This document shows positions 28,812-37,599 of a stretch of 64,000 bases of DNA, piece after piece (the first letter of the stretch is position 1; every line of letters starts with the position of its first letter). Below the pieces are notes generated by a model. It worked only from the letters and a program-made list of their open reading frames with translations. It did no database searches and was not told where the DNA came from. The position numbers and the translations under genes are program-made. Origin of the DNA: Flavobacterium cyclinae (lineage in GTDB: Bacteria > Bacteroidota > Bacteroidia > Flavobacteriales > Flavobacteriaceae); contig NZ_CP089095.1 in the NCBI RefSeq assembly GCF_021172145.1, positions 2,356,001 to 2,420,000 of the forward strand, written 5' to 3'.

Positions 28812-30348
28812 TTCTTTTTTTTAATTCATTAGCCCATTTTAAACTTACAGCCCATTTCTTTTTAAAAAGAGTGAGGTAAGTAAATGGATTTTTAACAGCT
28901 TGAACACGATAAAATTTAAAAAATAAAGTAGTTCTATACCCCATAATTTGTTGTTTTGTTTTATGTAAAAGAGAAAACAACATAATTGTAGGTGATGGTT
29001 TTGGCGCTAGAGGTTCGTTGTGCCAATCTAATACTGGCTTTGTTCTAAACCCTCCAATAGGAGCTTTTAAGTGCAAAATATTAGGTTCTGGCAAATAAAT
29101 AACGTCATATCCTTTATTTCTAATTTGCATACCAAAATCTGTATCTTCTCCAAAACCAAATTCGTAAGCCATTCCAAAAGACAAACCATCAAGTACTTCT
29201 GAATACACCAAAGAGCAACCAGAACCAAAACTCGACCATTGGATTATGGAATTCATGGTCTTTTTTTCATTAGCTTGTAAGCAACTTAAATTAATTACTT
29301 TAGTTTTTAATTTTGCTGCCATTTGAAGCGAAGAATAAATAAAATCTTTTTCAATCCTAATATCGTCATCAGCCATAAATACCCAATCACTTGATATGTG
29401 TGTTAATGCTAAATTTCTTGCATTACAAGCTCCTGATTGATGTATAAACTCATGCTTAATTTCAAAAGGCCATTTTTCATTTGTAATAAAATCCAATTCA
29501 GACTTACTATCTTCTAAAGGATTTTGTTCAATAATGATAACTTTTTTTGGCAAATGAGTTTGATTACTTAAATCTTGAAGTACATCGTATAAATATTTTT
29601 TTCTTCCAATTGTGGGAATTACAACATCTACTGAAAGCTTGCTACAATCAAAAATTGGAGAGTTGCCTTCATTAAAAACAAGTTGTTTTGAAAATGACTT
29701 TTTTGAAACAAAAAAAGTTTGAAATAAAGAAAGAAAAGCAATTTTTCTTTCGTTAAGGTATAAATTCAAAAAAAGAAGAAATATCCAAACCGTTTTATAA
29801 TGCTCTTTAATAAAAACAAACATAGTACTTAAACTGGCTTGAAATATTTCTAGTGGAACTGTTTCATTAGGATTTAACACCAATTTAGGTTCAGAATAAC
29901 AGAACAAACCTTCAGCTTGATAGGTTTTTGCAATACGATTTAAAGTATAATCAAAATTATCTGAATTCCATATTTGAGAATCTATTTGCGATAAAAAAGA
30001 AGTATGAACTCCTCCTACATAACTAGACATTTGCCAAGTAGGATATGTACCATTTTTATTGATTTTTATAAAAATAGAATCTTCAACATAACCAATAGAA
30101 TTTGGGAAATAATTCCCGTTAGGCAAATACGACATCATTTTTCTTTCCAAGTCAAATAGCTGAGGAAAAGAGGACCATGCTACATTAGTATAAGCAAGTT
30201 TATGACACCAAACTAATAAATGATTTGGATATTGCTCAACTAAAGCAGGAAGTACACTTGTAACTTTTTTACCGTTATAGGAAGCAACTTCAATTTCATC
30301 AATTAATAACTGAGTAACATTATTTTGATCATGAACTATTACAATCAT
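28801..30348 (-). CDS. GT2 glycosyltransferase with an extra ~210-residue N-terminal domain
   Basis: The 515-aa protein has a normal GT2 domain only from about residue 212 (DVVIPTIGRKKYLYDVL, then WVFMADDDIRIEKDF and GFGEDTDFGMQIRNKGYDV). The first ~210 residues look like a separate domain (starting MIVIVHDQNNVTQLLIDEI) that I do not recognise; it ends with a hydrophobic stretch near 175-195. The extra domain could bind an acceptor or a partner. The start overlaps the preceding GT4 gene by 4 bases, so coupling is likely. Confidence 0.82.
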   Translation of the reverse strand: MIVIVHDQNNVTQLLIDEIEVASYNGKKVTSVLPALVEQYPNHLLVWCHKLAYTNVAWSSFPQLFDLERKMMSYLPNGNYFPNSIGYVEDSIFIKINKNGTYPTWQMSSYVGGVHTSFLSQIDSQIWNSDNFDYTLNRIAKTYQAEGLFCYSEPKLVLNPNETVPLEIFQASLSTMFVFIKEHYKTVWIFLLFLNLYLNERKIAFLSLFQTFFVSKKSFSKQLVFNEGNSPIFDCSKLSVDVVIPTIGRKKYLYDVLQDLSNQTHLPKKVIIIEQNPLEDSKSELDFITNEKWPFEIKHEFIHQSGACNARNLALTHISSDWVFMADDDIRIEKDFIYSSLQMAAKLKTKVINLSCLQANEKKTMNSIIQWSSFGSGCSLVYSEVLDGLSFGMAYEFGFGEDTDFGMQIRNKGYDVIYLPEPNILHLKAPIGGFRTKPVLDWHNEPLAPKPSPTIMLFSLLHKTKQQIMGYRTTLFFKFYRVQAVKNPFTYLTLFKKKWAVSLKWANELKKRNEL

Positions 30349-31493
30349 TTCTTTACGTATTTTTTGTAAAAAGTTATACTTTGCTCAGCAATTAATCTAT
30401 TAGCAAAAACATTTTGTATTTTTTGAGCCGCATTTATACCAAAGGTAGTATTTTGAATTTCATTATCCAATACATCTAAAATAGCATTAGCATACTCTTC
30501 ATGATCCTTTGGATGAACTAAAGTTCCTTCTTTTTGTGTTGTTATGACTTCAGGCCCCCAACCAATATTAGAAGCAACAATTGCTTTTTGCATTGCCATT
30601 GCTTCTAACCAAGAAACAGGTAAAGCTTCGGCAAATGTAGGAAAAACACAAACACTAGCTTTTGCAATATGAGCACGAACTTCCTCATAAGGAACACCAC
30701 CTAAATAACTTACATTACGTAAAGCTTCCGGAGTAAATAAGGGTTGCATCAATTCCCAAGTCGAGCTGCTTCCTGTTAATATATCTGCAGAATCGCGGCC
30801 AACTAAAAGGAGTTGGGCTTTTGGATTTTTCAAAAAAACTCGATTAAAAATTAACGGTAATTCTAATAAGCCTTTTTTACGAATTAATGTTCCGAAATAT
30901 AAAATGGTATTACTTTCCTTTTGAATTGTATTGTCGGGTTTAAAATTTTCTGGATTAATTCCGTTTGGAATAACTGCAAATGGAATTTGTAATCCAAATA
31001 ACTCATTGGTTTTATCTGCAGTAAATTGGCTTACTGAAATATGACCATCCGCCTTTTTTAAAGCTCTTTTTTCATGAAACTTATTGATCCATTTTACCGG
31101 ACGATTGTCTAAATGACAGAAATAAGTATCACTTCCATTCAACCGAATAACTAAAGGACATTTTTTAGGTTGAATAAAAGAGGATATTCCGGTCCAATCG
31201 GGAGCTTCAACAATATCTATAGCTTCCGAATAGTATAAATCATCTATTATGCTTTGAATTTTTTTTCTGGTAAAAAACCAAGACAATCCTTTAATCTTAA
31301 TATTTTTTATCAATTGAATGGTGATTCCCGAAGCATCAAAAACAGCATCTTCTTTTTGACAATAAACTAAAATTCTAACAGTATGTCCTAAATCTGTTAA
31401 GCTTTCAGCTAAGTTTTTTATACTGGTTCCTATCCCACCCGAATTACCAGTTCGACTATGAGGATATTCTGGAGTCAAGAATGCTATTTTCAT
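30345..31493 (-). CDS. Glycosyltransferase, GT4 family
   Basis: The 382-aa GT-B protein begins MKIAFLTPEYPHSRTGNSGGIGTS, with the glycine-rich loop usual in GT4 enzymes. It continues with ILYFGTLIRKKGLLELP at the inter-domain junction and CVFPTFAEALPVSWLEAMAMQKAIVAS with the conserved EX7E glutamates. It adds one sugar to the lipid-linked intermediate; specificity is unknown. It sits one base downstream of the SGNH-like gene in the operon. Confidence 0.88.
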   Translation of the reverse strand: MKIAFLTPEYPHSRTGNSGGIGTSIKNLAESLTDLGHTVRILVYCQKEDAVFDASGITIQLIKNIKIKGLSWFFTRKKIQSIIDDLYYSEAIDIVEAPDWTGISSFIQPKKCPLVIRLNGSDTYFCHLDNRPVKWINKFHEKRALKKADGHISVSQFTADKTNELFGLQIPFAVIPNGINPENFKPDNTIQKESNTILYFGTLIRKKGLLELPLIFNRVFLKNPKAQLLLVGRDSADILTGSSSTWELMQPLFTPEALRNVSYLGGVPYEEVRAHIAKASVCVFPTFAEALPVSWLEAMAMQKAIVASNIGWGPEVITTQKEGTLVHPKDHEEYANAILDVLDNEIQNTTFGINAAQKIQNVFANRLIAEQSITFYKKYVKK

Positions 31494-31494
31494 T

Positions 31495-32376
31495 TTATTT
31501 TTTTAATTCTTCACAAAATGCTAAAGTACAAAAATCTCTGCCTTTACTATTTACGTGAATGTTATCATAAAACAAATCTTCAGGTAATATCGTTGAATGA
31601 TTTATTATTTTAAATTCGTTGATTGAAGGAAATTCAACAACAGTTCTATATATGGGCGACTGATATACAATTAACTCAATTTTGTTTTCTTCGCACAACT
31701 TTTTAATTTTTAAAAAAGAAGGATTGTTAAATTGAGGTCTAGAGGTTGCTAATTTGGTATCATACAAATTGTTTTCAATTTGAGGATACGTATAATTGCC
31801 TTTTTCGTCAAATCGATTTCTTTTATTAGGCTTCAAAAAAGCATAAATTGAAGGATAAAACAATTCGTTATTATAATAACTAACACCTAATATTGGAAAA
31901 TACTTAGAATAAGTTAAAACTTTTAATCCTTTTACTTCTAATCGGTTGTAATAATTATAAATCAATGTATCCTGAACTTCAGTTAAAAATCGATAATCAT
32001 TATTATTCAATTCAACTGTAGAATTATGAATATCACCAGGGGTTACACATAAAATTAACTGCTTTGTGGATTTACCTAGTGATAAAAAATATTGCAGCAT
32101 AAGATAATGTGAACTCAATGAAGTATCATCCATACTAATATTTAATCCTGAAGTTTGTAATTTTTTATCAATTAATTTGGTATCTAATGTAGTTAATCCT
32201 GTACTAGAACCTAAAACAACATAATCAAAATGAGTTGTTGTAACTCCATTTTTAACAAATTGATTTTTATACAATTGGGATTTCCCTAAAACATACAACG
32301 ACAAGAAAGCGATTCCATTTCCAATTAACAAAATGAAAAAAGTATAAATCGCTATTTTATAAAGAAACTTTTTCAT
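31495..32376 (-). CDS. SGNH-hydrolase-like membrane-anchored protein, probable MBOAT partner
   Basis: The 293-aa protein has one N-terminal membrane segment (about 5-30) and an extracytoplasmic domain. VVLGSSTGL near residue 53 looks like an SGNH block I serine, and DNIHVNSKGRDF near the C-terminus provides the block V aspartate and histidine. The gene starts at the stop of the MBOAT gene (TAATG overlap). MBOAT proteins such as AlgI and PatA act with SGNH-like partners (AlgJ/X, PatB) that transfer acetyl groups to polysaccharides. By that analogy this protein would complete O-acetylation in the periplasm. Overall similarity is weak, so the family call is moderate. Confidence 0.6.
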   Translation of the reverse strand: MKKFLYKIAIYTFFILLIGNGIAFLSLYVLGKSQLYKNQFVKNGVTTTHFDYVVLGSSTGLTTLDTKLIDKKLQTSGLNISMDDTSLSSHYLMLQYFLSLGKSTKQLILCVTPGDIHNSTVELNNNDYRFLTEVQDTLIYNYYNRLEVKGLKVLTYSKYFPILGVSYYNNELFYPSIYAFLKPNKRNRFDEKGNYTYPQIENNLYDTKLATSRPQFNNPSFLKIKKLCEENKIELIVYQSPIYRTVVEFPSINEFKIINHSTILPEDLFYDNIHVNSKGRDFCTLAFCEELKK

Positions 32377-33803
32377 TAGAATTGAAAATAAATAAAGTCC
32401 ATTTGATTTTTAAAACTTCCCATAAAGAAAATTATCAACACCAAAAACAATGCTTTCAAAGCCGATATTTTAGGAGTCTCTCTTTTTTGGATTACCCAAA
32501 TAAATTCTTGTATAATCAATAACCCAACAGCCACAACGCTCAAGGCAAAAATCATCAAATTAGCATTTGTACTATAAAATAATGAAATGCCAAAACCTTT
32601 TAATTCAAATAAATAAACTAAATATTGAAAGGCGTCAGAAATTGAATTGGCTCTGAAAAAAACCCATCCCACACATACAAGAAAAAAGGTGAAAGCAATT
32701 TTCGCAAAATCACGCCATCCATAAGATTTGGTGAGCAAATGACTTCTGTTTACATTAAAAAGCAACAAAGGTAAAAACAATAAGGCATGAAAAAAGCCCC
32801 AAAACAAATAAGTCCAATTAGCACCATGCCAAAAGCCACTCACTAAAAATATCACAAACACATTTCTAATTTGCAAAGCTATACTGCCTTTAGAACCTCC
32901 TAGAGGAATATAAATATAATCGCGAAACCAAGTTGACAAAGAAATGTGCCAACGACGCCAAAATTCGGCAATATCTCTTGAAAAATAAGGAAACTTAAAA
33001 TTCACCATTAAATCAAATCCGAATAATTTTGACAGTCCAATTGCAATATCAGAATACCCAGAAAAATCACCATAAATTTGGAACGCAAAAAATACCATTC
33101 CAACGAATAACTCACCGCTAGAAAAAGCTTCAGGACTTTCAAAAATTTTAGTTACAAAAAAGGCACAATTATCTGCTACAACAACTTTTTTAAACATTCC
33201 CCAAATGATAAGTTTGATACCATCTGCAGCATTTTGATAATCAAAAACTCTCTTCTTGTAAAATTGAGGCAATAAATGAGAAGCTCTTTCAATAGGACCA
33301 GCTACTAATTGAGGAAAAAAGGTAACAAAAGCAGCAAAATCTATAAAATTATTTGTGGGTTTCATTTCATTGCGATACACATCAATAGTATAACTCAAAG
33401 TTTGAAAAGTGTAAAATGAAATTCCAACTGGAAGTATAATACTCAGTGTAGAAGCTTCAATAGTAATCCCTACACTTGCCCAAGCTGCTATCCAACTGGT
33501 AATAAAAAAATTAAAATACTTAAAAAACCCTAACATCCCTAGATTTCCTAAAAGACTTAACCCTAACAGCAATTTCCTTTTAGATGAATTGGTGGTTTTT
33601 TGAATGAATAAGGCAACAAAATAATCTAAAATTGTACTAGCAATAATTAACGACAAAAAACGCCAATCCCACCAACCATAAAACACATAACTAGCTACTA
33701 AAACTAATAAATTTTGAGCTCGTAAATGATTTTTAAATACAAACCAATACAAGATAAAAACTATAGGAAGAAACAATAAAAATTCTAGGGAATTGAAAAG
33801 CAT
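32376..33803 (-). CDS. MBOAT family O-acyltransferase (AlgI-like)
   Basis: The 475-aa protein has about ten to twelve membrane segments and clear MBOAT features: PVGISFYTFQTLSYTIDVYR, FFPQLVAGPIERASHLLPQF, WRRWHISLSTWFRDYIYIPLGG and SGFWHGANWTYLFWGFFHAL with the conserved catalytic histidine. AlgI-like proteins pass acyl groups, usually acetyl, across the inner membrane to a periplasmic transferase that modifies an exported polysaccharide. Gene order with the SGNH-like protein just downstream supports this role. Confidence 0.92.
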   Translation of the reverse strand: MLFNSLEFLLFLPIVFILYWFVFKNHLRAQNLLVLVASYVFYGWWDWRFLSLIIASTILDYFVALFIQKTTNSSKRKLLLGLSLLGNLGMLGFFKYFNFFITSWIAAWASVGITIEASTLSIILPVGISFYTFQTLSYTIDVYRNEMKPTNNFIDFAAFVTFFPQLVAGPIERASHLLPQFYKKRVFDYQNAADGIKLIIWGMFKKVVVADNCAFFVTKIFESPEAFSSGELFVGMVFFAFQIYGDFSGYSDIAIGLSKLFGFDLMVNFKFPYFSRDIAEFWRRWHISLSTWFRDYIYIPLGGSKGSIALQIRNVFVIFLVSGFWHGANWTYLFWGFFHALLFLPLLLFNVNRSHLLTKSYGWRDFAKIAFTFFLVCVGWVFFRANSISDAFQYLVYLFELKGFGISLFYSTNANLMIFALSVVAVGLLIIQEFIWVIQKRETPKISALKALFLVLIIFFMGSFKNQMDFIYFQF

Positions 33804-33806
33804 AAT

Positions 33807-35189
33807 TTAGATAATCGTTTTAATTGATTCCCAAATCCTTTCTGATGCCATTTGAGTAGGTTGACAAGTAATTTTTTCCAACCATTTAACAGCCTCACTA
33901 TTATGACTTTTGGAAAGATTCATTTCAATCAAATTAGCAATTGATTGTGAATCAGAAATCCAAGAAACCGCTTCTTTTGAAGGCATAGAACGAAAATGAA
34001 CAAATTGATATATTTTATTTACTGACCAATCTTTTTCTTTTTTATTTGTAACATCATAATTGATATACAAACAAGGTTTATTAAAAATTGCAAAATCAAA
34101 TACCATTGACGAACCTAAATTGATGACCAATTCTGAATGTCTAATTGTATTTACTAAAAGGGAATTATCTTCTGGCAAAGGCAAAACTGTATTCCATCCT
34201 TCACCTATCTTTTTCCATTGTGGATTGATAGCAACAATTATGTCTTTATATTCTTCTAAAGTTGCATCATATCGTGATGTAAAATCGACAGGACATCTCC
34301 TAAAAATAATTCCTATGTTATGCCCTTTTTGATTAAGTTGTCGAACAGCTTTTGCGGTATCATTAAGATATTGCTGATCATCTGGACAAGTAGTGATATC
34401 ATCTCCAGAATAACATATGTATTTTTTACTACTATCTAAACCATATTTTTCAAAAAAAATGTCTCTATCTAAAAAAATAGATTCATCAAAATGCGCTTCA
34501 AACTGAGGAGTTCCAGTAACTACAATTTGGTTTTCCTTAATTTCTGGATGGTAATGAAGTAATTCTTTTTTCATGTAATCACTCCACACATAATAATAAT
34601 CGGTTTGAACCACCATGGTTGCTTTTGGCAAATTATCCCAAGAAAATATAAAAGTAGCAGTAGGAATTTGTAAATCTTTAGCAGCTAACAAAGGAGCAAT
34701 TGCAACTACTGGGCGCTGATTTGTACAAAAAATAAAATCGGGTTGCTCTTTTAGTAACAGCTCTTTACATTTTTTATAATAAGCTGTATTACTTTCTAGT
34801 GCATTAATTGTATTTCGCAAACCCAATATTCCTTTTTGATTTGAATAGTTGGAATTTAAATAAGAAACAATTCGATTTTTAATTTTATTTTTTAATCCTT
34901 TTGAGCTCGATTTAAAGCGATACGTGTCATAAACCTTATCATTTTCAAGCTTACTATTTTTTGATAAAGACGCCTGAATAATTCCGTTTTTTATAATATC
35001 TGTAAAAGGATGTAAAACTGGTTTTTCAAACTTAATTTCTGGAAAATTTAATTCGGTTAAATCAAAAGGTGTATTATTCCAAAATACAATATCATATTCT
35101 TGTTTTCCAATTTCGTAGAAATTAGAATAAACAAAATTTCGCAGTCCAACACCATCGGGTAATAATACAAAAACCTTCTTTTTTTTCAT
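33807..35189 (-). CDS. Unrecognised GT-B-like protein in the polysaccharide operon
   Basis: The 460-aa protein lacks a signal peptide. Its layout (a Rossmann-like N-terminus VFVLLPDGVGLRNFVYSNF, a middle FIFCTNQRPVVAIAPLLAAK and ATFIFSWDNLPKA, then a C-terminal ELVINLGSSMVFDFAIFNKPCLYINYDV) resembles GT-B enzymes of the glycerophosphotransferase or UDP-GlcNAc 2-epimerase-like type. The GSSMVFDFAIFNKP stretch corresponds to the donor-binding region of such folds. I cannot name the reaction. Its start overlaps the asnB-like stop (TAATG), and it is 3 bases from the MBOAT gene, so it belongs to glycan synthesis. Confidence 0.6.
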   Translation of the reverse strand: MKKKKVFVLLPDGVGLRNFVYSNFYEIGKQEYDIVFWNNTPFDLTELNFPEIKFEKPVLHPFTDIIKNGIIQASLSKNSKLENDKVYDTYRFKSSSKGLKNKIKNRIVSYLNSNYSNQKGILGLRNTINALESNTAYYKKCKELLLKEQPDFIFCTNQRPVVAIAPLLAAKDLQIPTATFIFSWDNLPKATMVVQTDYYYVWSDYMKKELLHYHPEIKENQIVVTGTPQFEAHFDESIFLDRDIFFEKYGLDSSKKYICYSGDDITTCPDDQQYLNDTAKAVRQLNQKGHNIGIIFRRCPVDFTSRYDATLEEYKDIIVAINPQWKKIGEGWNTVLPLPEDNSLLVNTIRHSELVINLGSSMVFDFAIFNKPCLYINYDVTNKKEKDWSVNKIYQFVHFRSMPSKEAVSWISDSQSIANLIEMNLSKSHNSEAVKWLEKITCQPTQMASERIWESIKTII

Positions 35190-36898
35190 TATAATAATTC
35201 AACCAAGTTAATCCATTGCCAAATATAAAAACTATTATCTTGATTTCCGTTATTATATGCGCTCCAAATTTGATGAACCTTTTCTTGTTCTACAAAATCC
35301 AATTGACTAAATGCATTTATTTTATCCGACATGTAAGCATTCAATTCATTTGCAATCCACTCACGTTGCGGTGTTTGAAGTGGTCTTTTTGGTGCCAAAG
35401 CGACTTGATTAGCTAATAATTCTTGACTTATTTGACGCAACATCCATTTGGTATTGCCTTGATTAAACTTTACCTCATCTTTTTGAGCAAATGCTAATTC
35501 AACAATACGATAATCTAAAAAGGGTTCTCTTAATTCTGTTCCATGCAACATACTGATACGATCATTAAATCGAAGAGCACGAGGAATTTTTGTATAAAAC
35601 AAGTCGCGATATTGCATGTTTTGCAATTCAGAAGCAAAGGGTTTAGGATAACAGTCTTTTTCAGCATGAACTCGAAATGAATCTACCAAAACCTCTGGTC
35701 TAACAGGAGAAGTTGAAACTCCTTGAATAACACTTCCTGATTGATTAAAATAATAATCGTAACCCGCCCAAGCTTCATCCATACCTTGACCGTCTAATAA
35801 CACCTTAATTCCTTTTTTACGTGCTTCTTTAAACAACAAACTATAGGCTAATGTAGGGAATCCACCAAAAGGTTCATCTTGATTTTGACTCAACTCTTTA
35901 ATTAAATCAGGTACAGCTTGAACTTCTAGTAACACTTTATTTAAAAGATACGTTTTATCTTGTAGCAACAATTCTACCCAAGGCAATTCATCATAATTTG
36001 AATCATTGCAATAAAAGGTAAAAGCTTCAATATTTTTAGAAACGGGTAAATTTTTATGAATTAACGCAATTAAAGTAGAAGAATCCAAACCTCCACTTAC
36101 ATTCATCCCTAAGTGAACATCAGCTCTAAAACGCAATTGAATGGCATCGTTTAAAAGAACTTCATATTGTTTCTTTAATTCTGATGGTTCTAAAACTGGA
36201 GTGTTTTTTATTCTTTGAACAAAGTCGTACCAACACTTCGGTTGAAATGTACTAAGATTTTCTTCAGAAATAATAGCAAAATGACCGGCTGGTAATTGAT
36301 GTATGCCTTCCCAAAAAGTTTCATTTGGCAAACCATAAGTTCCAAAAGACAAATAATTCACCCAAACTTTTTTATTAGGAAATTTGCTAACACCAGAAGC
36401 CCACAAGCTTTTTATTTCACTAGCAAAAGTAAATTGGTGAGCATCAGCATAGAAATAAAAAGGTTTTACACCAAATCTATCTCTAGCAATAAACAAATTT
36501 TGTAGTTGTATGTCCCAGATAGCGATTGAGAACATTCCGTTAAGGCGATGCAAAAAGTCAACTCCCCAATGAATGTAAGCATTTAATAAAACCTCAGTAT
36601 CGGATTGTGTACGAAATTGAAAATATGGAGCTAGTTCGTTTTTTATTTCTAAATAATTATAGATTTCTCCATTAAACACAACTACGTATCTACCACATCT
36701 ACTCTTCATTGGCTGATTAGCATTTGCAGATAAATCTATAATACTCAATCGGTTATGACCTAAGCTGCATAAAGTATCATGCCATTGTTCTGTTGCATCA
36801 GGGCCGCGATGTTGTTGTGCTTCCAACATCTTTTCTAACTTAACTTTTCTGTTATCTAAAGAAAAGTCTGAAGAAAAAACACCTGCAATTCCACACAT
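35189..36898 (-). CDS. asnB: Asparagine synthase-like glutamine amidotransferase
   Basis: The 569-aa protein has an N-terminal class II glutaminase domain with the nucleophile Cys2 in MCGIAGVFSS and NGEIYNYLEI. The C-terminal synthetase domain has the pyrophosphate-binding SGGLDSST motif near residues 265-275 and HGTELREPFLDYRIVELAF. Such proteins make asparagine, but copies inside O-antigen or capsule loci are thought to amidate sugar carboxylates. Placement directly after neuA, with one-base overlaps on both sides, supports a glycan role here; that is inference. Confidence 0.85.
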   Translation of the reverse strand: MCGIAGVFSSDFSLDNRKVKLEKMLEAQQHRGPDATEQWHDTLCSLGHNRLSIIDLSANANQPMKSRCGRYVVVFNGEIYNYLEIKNELAPYFQFRTQSDTEVLLNAYIHWGVDFLHRLNGMFSIAIWDIQLQNLFIARDRFGVKPFYFYADAHQFTFASEIKSLWASGVSKFPNKKVWVNYLSFGTYGLPNETFWEGIHQLPAGHFAIISEENLSTFQPKCWYDFVQRIKNTPVLEPSELKKQYEVLLNDAIQLRFRADVHLGMNVSGGLDSSTLIALIHKNLPVSKNIEAFTFYCNDSNYDELPWVELLLQDKTYLLNKVLLEVQAVPDLIKELSQNQDEPFGGFPTLAYSLLFKEARKKGIKVLLDGQGMDEAWAGYDYYFNQSGSVIQGVSTSPVRPEVLVDSFRVHAEKDCYPKPFASELQNMQYRDLFYTKIPRALRFNDRISMLHGTELREPFLDYRIVELAFAQKDEVKFNQGNTKWMLRQISQELLANQVALAPKRPLQTPQREWIANELNAYMSDKINAFSQLDFVEQEKVHQIWSAYNNGNQDNSFYIWQWINLVELL

Positions 36899-37599
36899 TA
36901 TAATAGGGATTTAATTAAGGGTAATTTTGACAAAGCAATTTCCCAATCATTTAAAGTATCAATATTGACATAAAAATCAGGATTATTTTCTAGGTAACTC
37001 AATTGATTTCCATAAAAACTTCCTTCTTTAATAACTTCTGTTTTAGTTATATAAACAGATCCATCTCTAAAAAACGCCTTGGGCAACTCTTGTCTTCTTT
37101 TTATAATTTCTGCTTCACCCGTTGCAATTTTTAGCAAACCTTCTTCGTTAGGTTCAAATACCCAATGAGGATTAAACTCATGCGGTACAGGCAAAACACT
37201 AACTAAAGCATCGGATTTATCATTTATAAATTTTTGAATTGCCTGATCAATAAAGCCATTCATACGAAAAGGAGCTGTAGGTTGTAACAAACAAACAGCA
37301 TCAAAAAATTCACCTTGCTTTTCAAAAAAAGAAATGGCATGTTGCACTACTTCAATACTAGAAGCCGTGTCTGTTGCCAAATGTTCTGGACGCATAAAAG
37401 GAACTTCTATACCAAATTCTTTTGCTACATTCGCAATATCATAACAATCTGTTGAAAGGATTACTTTGCTAAGATATTTAGAGGCCAAAGCTGATTTTGC
37501 CGTGTAAGCCAACAAAGGGAATTCACCAAGTAATTTTATATTTTTCCCTGGAACACCTTTTGAACCTCCTCTGGCTGGAATGATACCTAAAATACGCAT
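36898..37599 (-). CDS. neuA: CMP-N-acetylneuraminate (acylneuraminate) cytidylyltransferase
   Basis: The 233-aa protein starts with the CMP-sialate synthetase signature IIPARGGSKGVPGKNIKLLG, then VILSTDCYDIANVAKEFG and VCLLQPTAPFR. It activates a nonulosonic acid (sialic, legionaminic or similar) with CTP to the CMP-sugar used by glycosyltransferases. It overlaps neuC and the asnB-like gene by one base each. The exact nonulosonate cannot be decided from this sequence. Confidence 0.88.
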   Translation of the reverse strand: MRILGIIPARGGSKGVPGKNIKLLGEFPLLAYTAKSALASKYLSKVILSTDCYDIANVAKEFGIEVPFMRPEHLATDTASSIEVVQHAISFFEKQGEFFDAVCLLQPTAPFRMNGFIDQAIQKFINDKSDALVSVLPVPHEFNPHWVFEPNEEGLLKIATGEAEIIKRRQELPKAFFRDGSVYITKTEVIKEGSFYGNQLSYLENNPDFYVNIDTLNDWEIALSKLPLIKSLL

